A stretch of DNA of 6,803 nt from Methanosarcinaceae archaeon. GTDB taxonomy: Archaea > Halobacteriota > Methanosarcinia > Methanosarcinales > Methanosarcinaceae. Under the pieces are notes generated by a model. That model saw only the letters and a list, made by a program, of their open reading frames with translations. It had not been told where the DNA came from and made no database searches. Shown here one piece after another: positions 5,214 to 6,803 of the stretch; the first letter of the stretch is position 1, and each line of letters begins with the position of its first letter. Location of the stretch: contig JAUWBW010000102.1 of NCBI GenBank assembly GCA_030609665.1, positions 1-6,803 on the forward strand, in the 5' to 3' direction. The position numbers were made by a program, and so were the translations under genes.

Positions 5214-6803
5214 TCAAATCCGCCCCGTTCTCAATATGTAGATCACAAGCCCCATTCCAAAAAAACCGGCTATCAAAAAACCAAGAACACCAAGCAGTGG
5301 CACACCCCACACACTAGGTTCCATATCGGTCTGGATGATTAAAGATGAACCCACAATTAACGCCGCAACAATAAAACTTAATGACAGACGATTGCTTGCA
5401 ACATCCAATTCCGAAACTACCCGATCAAGCCCACTATGCTCGAATTTTATGTTCATGTATCCTTTTTCGGCAGAGTCCAGTATGTGTGTGACCTGATTTG
5501 GAACCTTGTGAACCATACGAGCGAAATTCCATACATCCTTAAACGCCCCACTGACAATCGATTTAGGACGCATGCGGTTTACCATCAATTTCCTTGCATA
5601 CGGTTCTGCAAGTATGGTCGCATTGAAATCAGGAACCATCATGGTACCAAATCCACTGATGGTCATCACGCCTTTGGACAGCAAAGCAATAGATGCAGGC
5701 ACCCTTGCCTGATGCTTTCGAAGAATACTTATCATCTCGATCATCATGGTCGATGCATCCAGTTGTTTCAATGACCTGCCATAATATTTATCCAGCAAGT
5801 ATTCAAGATCGATCTTCAATGCGGGAAGGTCCACATCTTCATGGATCACATCAAAATCATGAAGTATCTCAATGAACACATTGATGTCATTTTTGCTTGT
5901 CGCAATTAGCCCATCAATAAGCGCATTCCGAACATCATCTGAAAGATGTCCCACCATGCCAAAATCGATTAATGCGATCTTACCATCATCCATGATGATG
6001 ACATTGCCCGGATGCATATCTGCATGGAAAAAACCATATTCAAATATCTGTTTCATGAACGCTTTCGCACCATGAGTTGCGATCTCGTTCCTGTCAAATC
6101 CCAGCTCTTCGATCCTGCCAAAGTCGCTGCTCTTTGTTCCTTCAATATACTCAAGTGTCAGGACGCGCTCACTGCAATAATCCCAGTAAACTTTCGGGAT
6201 ATAGATGTGTGGGTCATCCTTGAAATTTTCAGAAAAACGATCCACATTCCGCGCTTCCTGAGTGTAATCCATCTCAGCGTGTATGGACCTTGAGAACTCA
6301 TCAATGACCTCGACCGGCCTGTAGAGTTTCGCATCATGTATATGCTCCTCTGCAAATTCGGCTAGACTGTACATGATGTCAAGGTCAGACTCAATGACCG
6401 TCTTGATCCCGGGTCTTTGTACTTTGACCACAACGTCAGTTCCATCGTGGAGTTTTGCACGATGCACCTGTCCAATCGATGCTGCTGCCAGTGGCCTGGG
6501 ATCGAATTCAGAAAATATCTCCTCAATGGGCGCACCCAATTCCTGACGTATCAAAAGACTGGCATCCTCAAACTCAAAAGGTGCCACAGCATCCTGAAGT
6601 TTTGCGAACTCGTTTGCATATTCGATCGGAACAATATCCTGCCGCATACTGAGGACCTGTCCGAATTTCACATATGTGGGTCCCAATTCCTCAAGAACCT
6701 GACGTGCACGCACCGGACCGGTAAGTGGTGGACCTCTGATCTCACAATACCCTCTGAACTTTGACCGAATTGATTCAAATGGCCGGAGTTCCATCTGGTC
6801 TAC
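5214..6803 (-). CDS. ABC1/UbiB/AarF-family atypical kinase (partial at its N-terminus)
   Basis: Protein of the ABC1/COQ8/UbiB atypical kinase family. Numbering from the ATG at 6794, it has the KxGQ motif in GPTYVKFGQ (38-46) and the alanine-rich nucleotide loop PLAAASIGQV (101-110) in place of a glycine loop. It also has VVVKVQRPG (121-129, K124 the likely ATP-contact lysine), the ExD/EARN segment in EMDYTQEARN (174-183), FFHADMHPGN (255-264) and DFG (277-279). All key residues are present. Two hydrophobic C-terminal helices (about 470-489 and 497-522) anchor it in the membrane. Relatives support ubiquinone and isoprenoid-lipid metabolism; an archaeal role is unproven. The frame stays open to the window edge and V-D-Q precedes the ATG as in internal family sequence, so the true start probably lies outside. 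The stop is 81 bp before the tRNA. Confidence 0.93.
   Translation of the reverse strand, partial: VDQMELRPFESIRSKFRGYCEIRGPPLTGPVRARQVLEELGPTYVKFGQVLSMRQDIVPIEYANEFAKLQDAVAPFEFEDASLLIRQELGAPIEEIFSEFDPRPLAAASIGQVHRAKLHDGTDVVVKVQRPGIKTVIESDLDIMYSLAEFAEEHIHDAKLYRPVEVIDEFSRSIHAEMDYTQEARNVDRFSENFKDDPHIYIPKVYWDYCSERVLTLEYIEGTKSSDFGRIEELGFDRNEIATHGAKAFMKQIFEYGFFHADMHPGNVIIMDDGKIALIDFGMVGHLSDDVRNALIDGLIATSKNDINVFIEILHDFDVIHEDVDLPALKIDLEYLLDKYYGRSLKQLDASTMMIEMISILRKHQARVPASIALLSKGVMTISGFGTMMVPDFNATILAEPYARKLMVNRMRPKSIVSGAFKDVWNFARMVHKVPNQVTHILDSAEKGYMNIKFEHSGLDRVVSELDVASNRLSLSFIVAALIVGSSLIIQTDMEPSVWGVPLLGVLGFLIAGFFGMGLVIYILRTGRI

Noticed and set aside
6417..6764. 115-aa plus-strand ORF inside the ABC1-family gene
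   Set aside because: Antisense shadow of a gene with complete kinase motifs.
1..6803. CRISPR array or complete insertion sequence
   Set aside because: No regularly spaced repeats, no transposase and no pair of terminal inverted repeats were seen.

Overview
The window looks archaeal, most likely from a methanogen-type euryarchaeon (Methanosarcinales-like; lineage is inferred). The support is a tRNA gene with no encoded CCA, an AT-rich box A about 40 bp upstream of that tRNA, Shine-Dalgarno sites of the GAGGT and GGGGGT type, a short archaeal-style N-acetylglutamate synthase-like acetyltransferase, a large cytoplasmic GH15 glucoamylase-type enzyme and an ABC1/UbiB-family protein. Nothing in the sequence fixes a genus.

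Layout: (1) Positions 1-936, plus strand: the C-terminal part of an M20-family amidohydrolase, overlapped by 10 nt by a GNAT acetyltransferase. (2) Positions 948-2438, minus strand, convergent to region 1: a small accessory block with two rhuM-family genes in tandem. The upstream one (134 aa) keeps only the N-terminal helix-turn-helix part; the downstream one (339 aa) is full length. Both end in the same G-K-D-D-Y tail, encoded by a near-identical direct repeat that also supplies, out of frame, the ATG of what follows. A 26-codon open tail of a lost gene precedes the pair, and a 10-codon orphan ORF follows it. (3) Positions 2547-5132, minus strand: tRNA-Arg(CCT), then the N-acetylglutamate synthase-like GNAT protein (TTG start with a good ribosome binding site), then the GH15 enzyme. 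These run in one direction with short gaps and are probably one transcription unit. (4) Positions 5214-6803, minus strand: an ABC1/UbiB atypical kinase with two C-terminal membrane helices, running off the right edge.

The most notable point is the GH15 gene. Conserved family sequence continues in frame about 76 residues upstream of the first in-frame ATG (4292), with no ATG, GTG or TTG in that stretch. Either it starts at a rare AUA codon behind a GGGGGT site, or it is reached by a +1 shift from an ATG that overlaps the acetyltransferase stop, or it carries a mutation or sequencing error. The second is the rhuM pair, where a repeated gene-junction sequence appears to have shaped a shortened paralogue.

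Functional links are modest. The M20 hydrolase and its GNAT neighbour may act on N-acylated small molecules in opposite directions. tRNA-Arg sits directly upstream of a likely first-step arginine biosynthesis enzyme. No CRISPR array, complete insertion sequence, integrase or restriction-modification gene set is visible.
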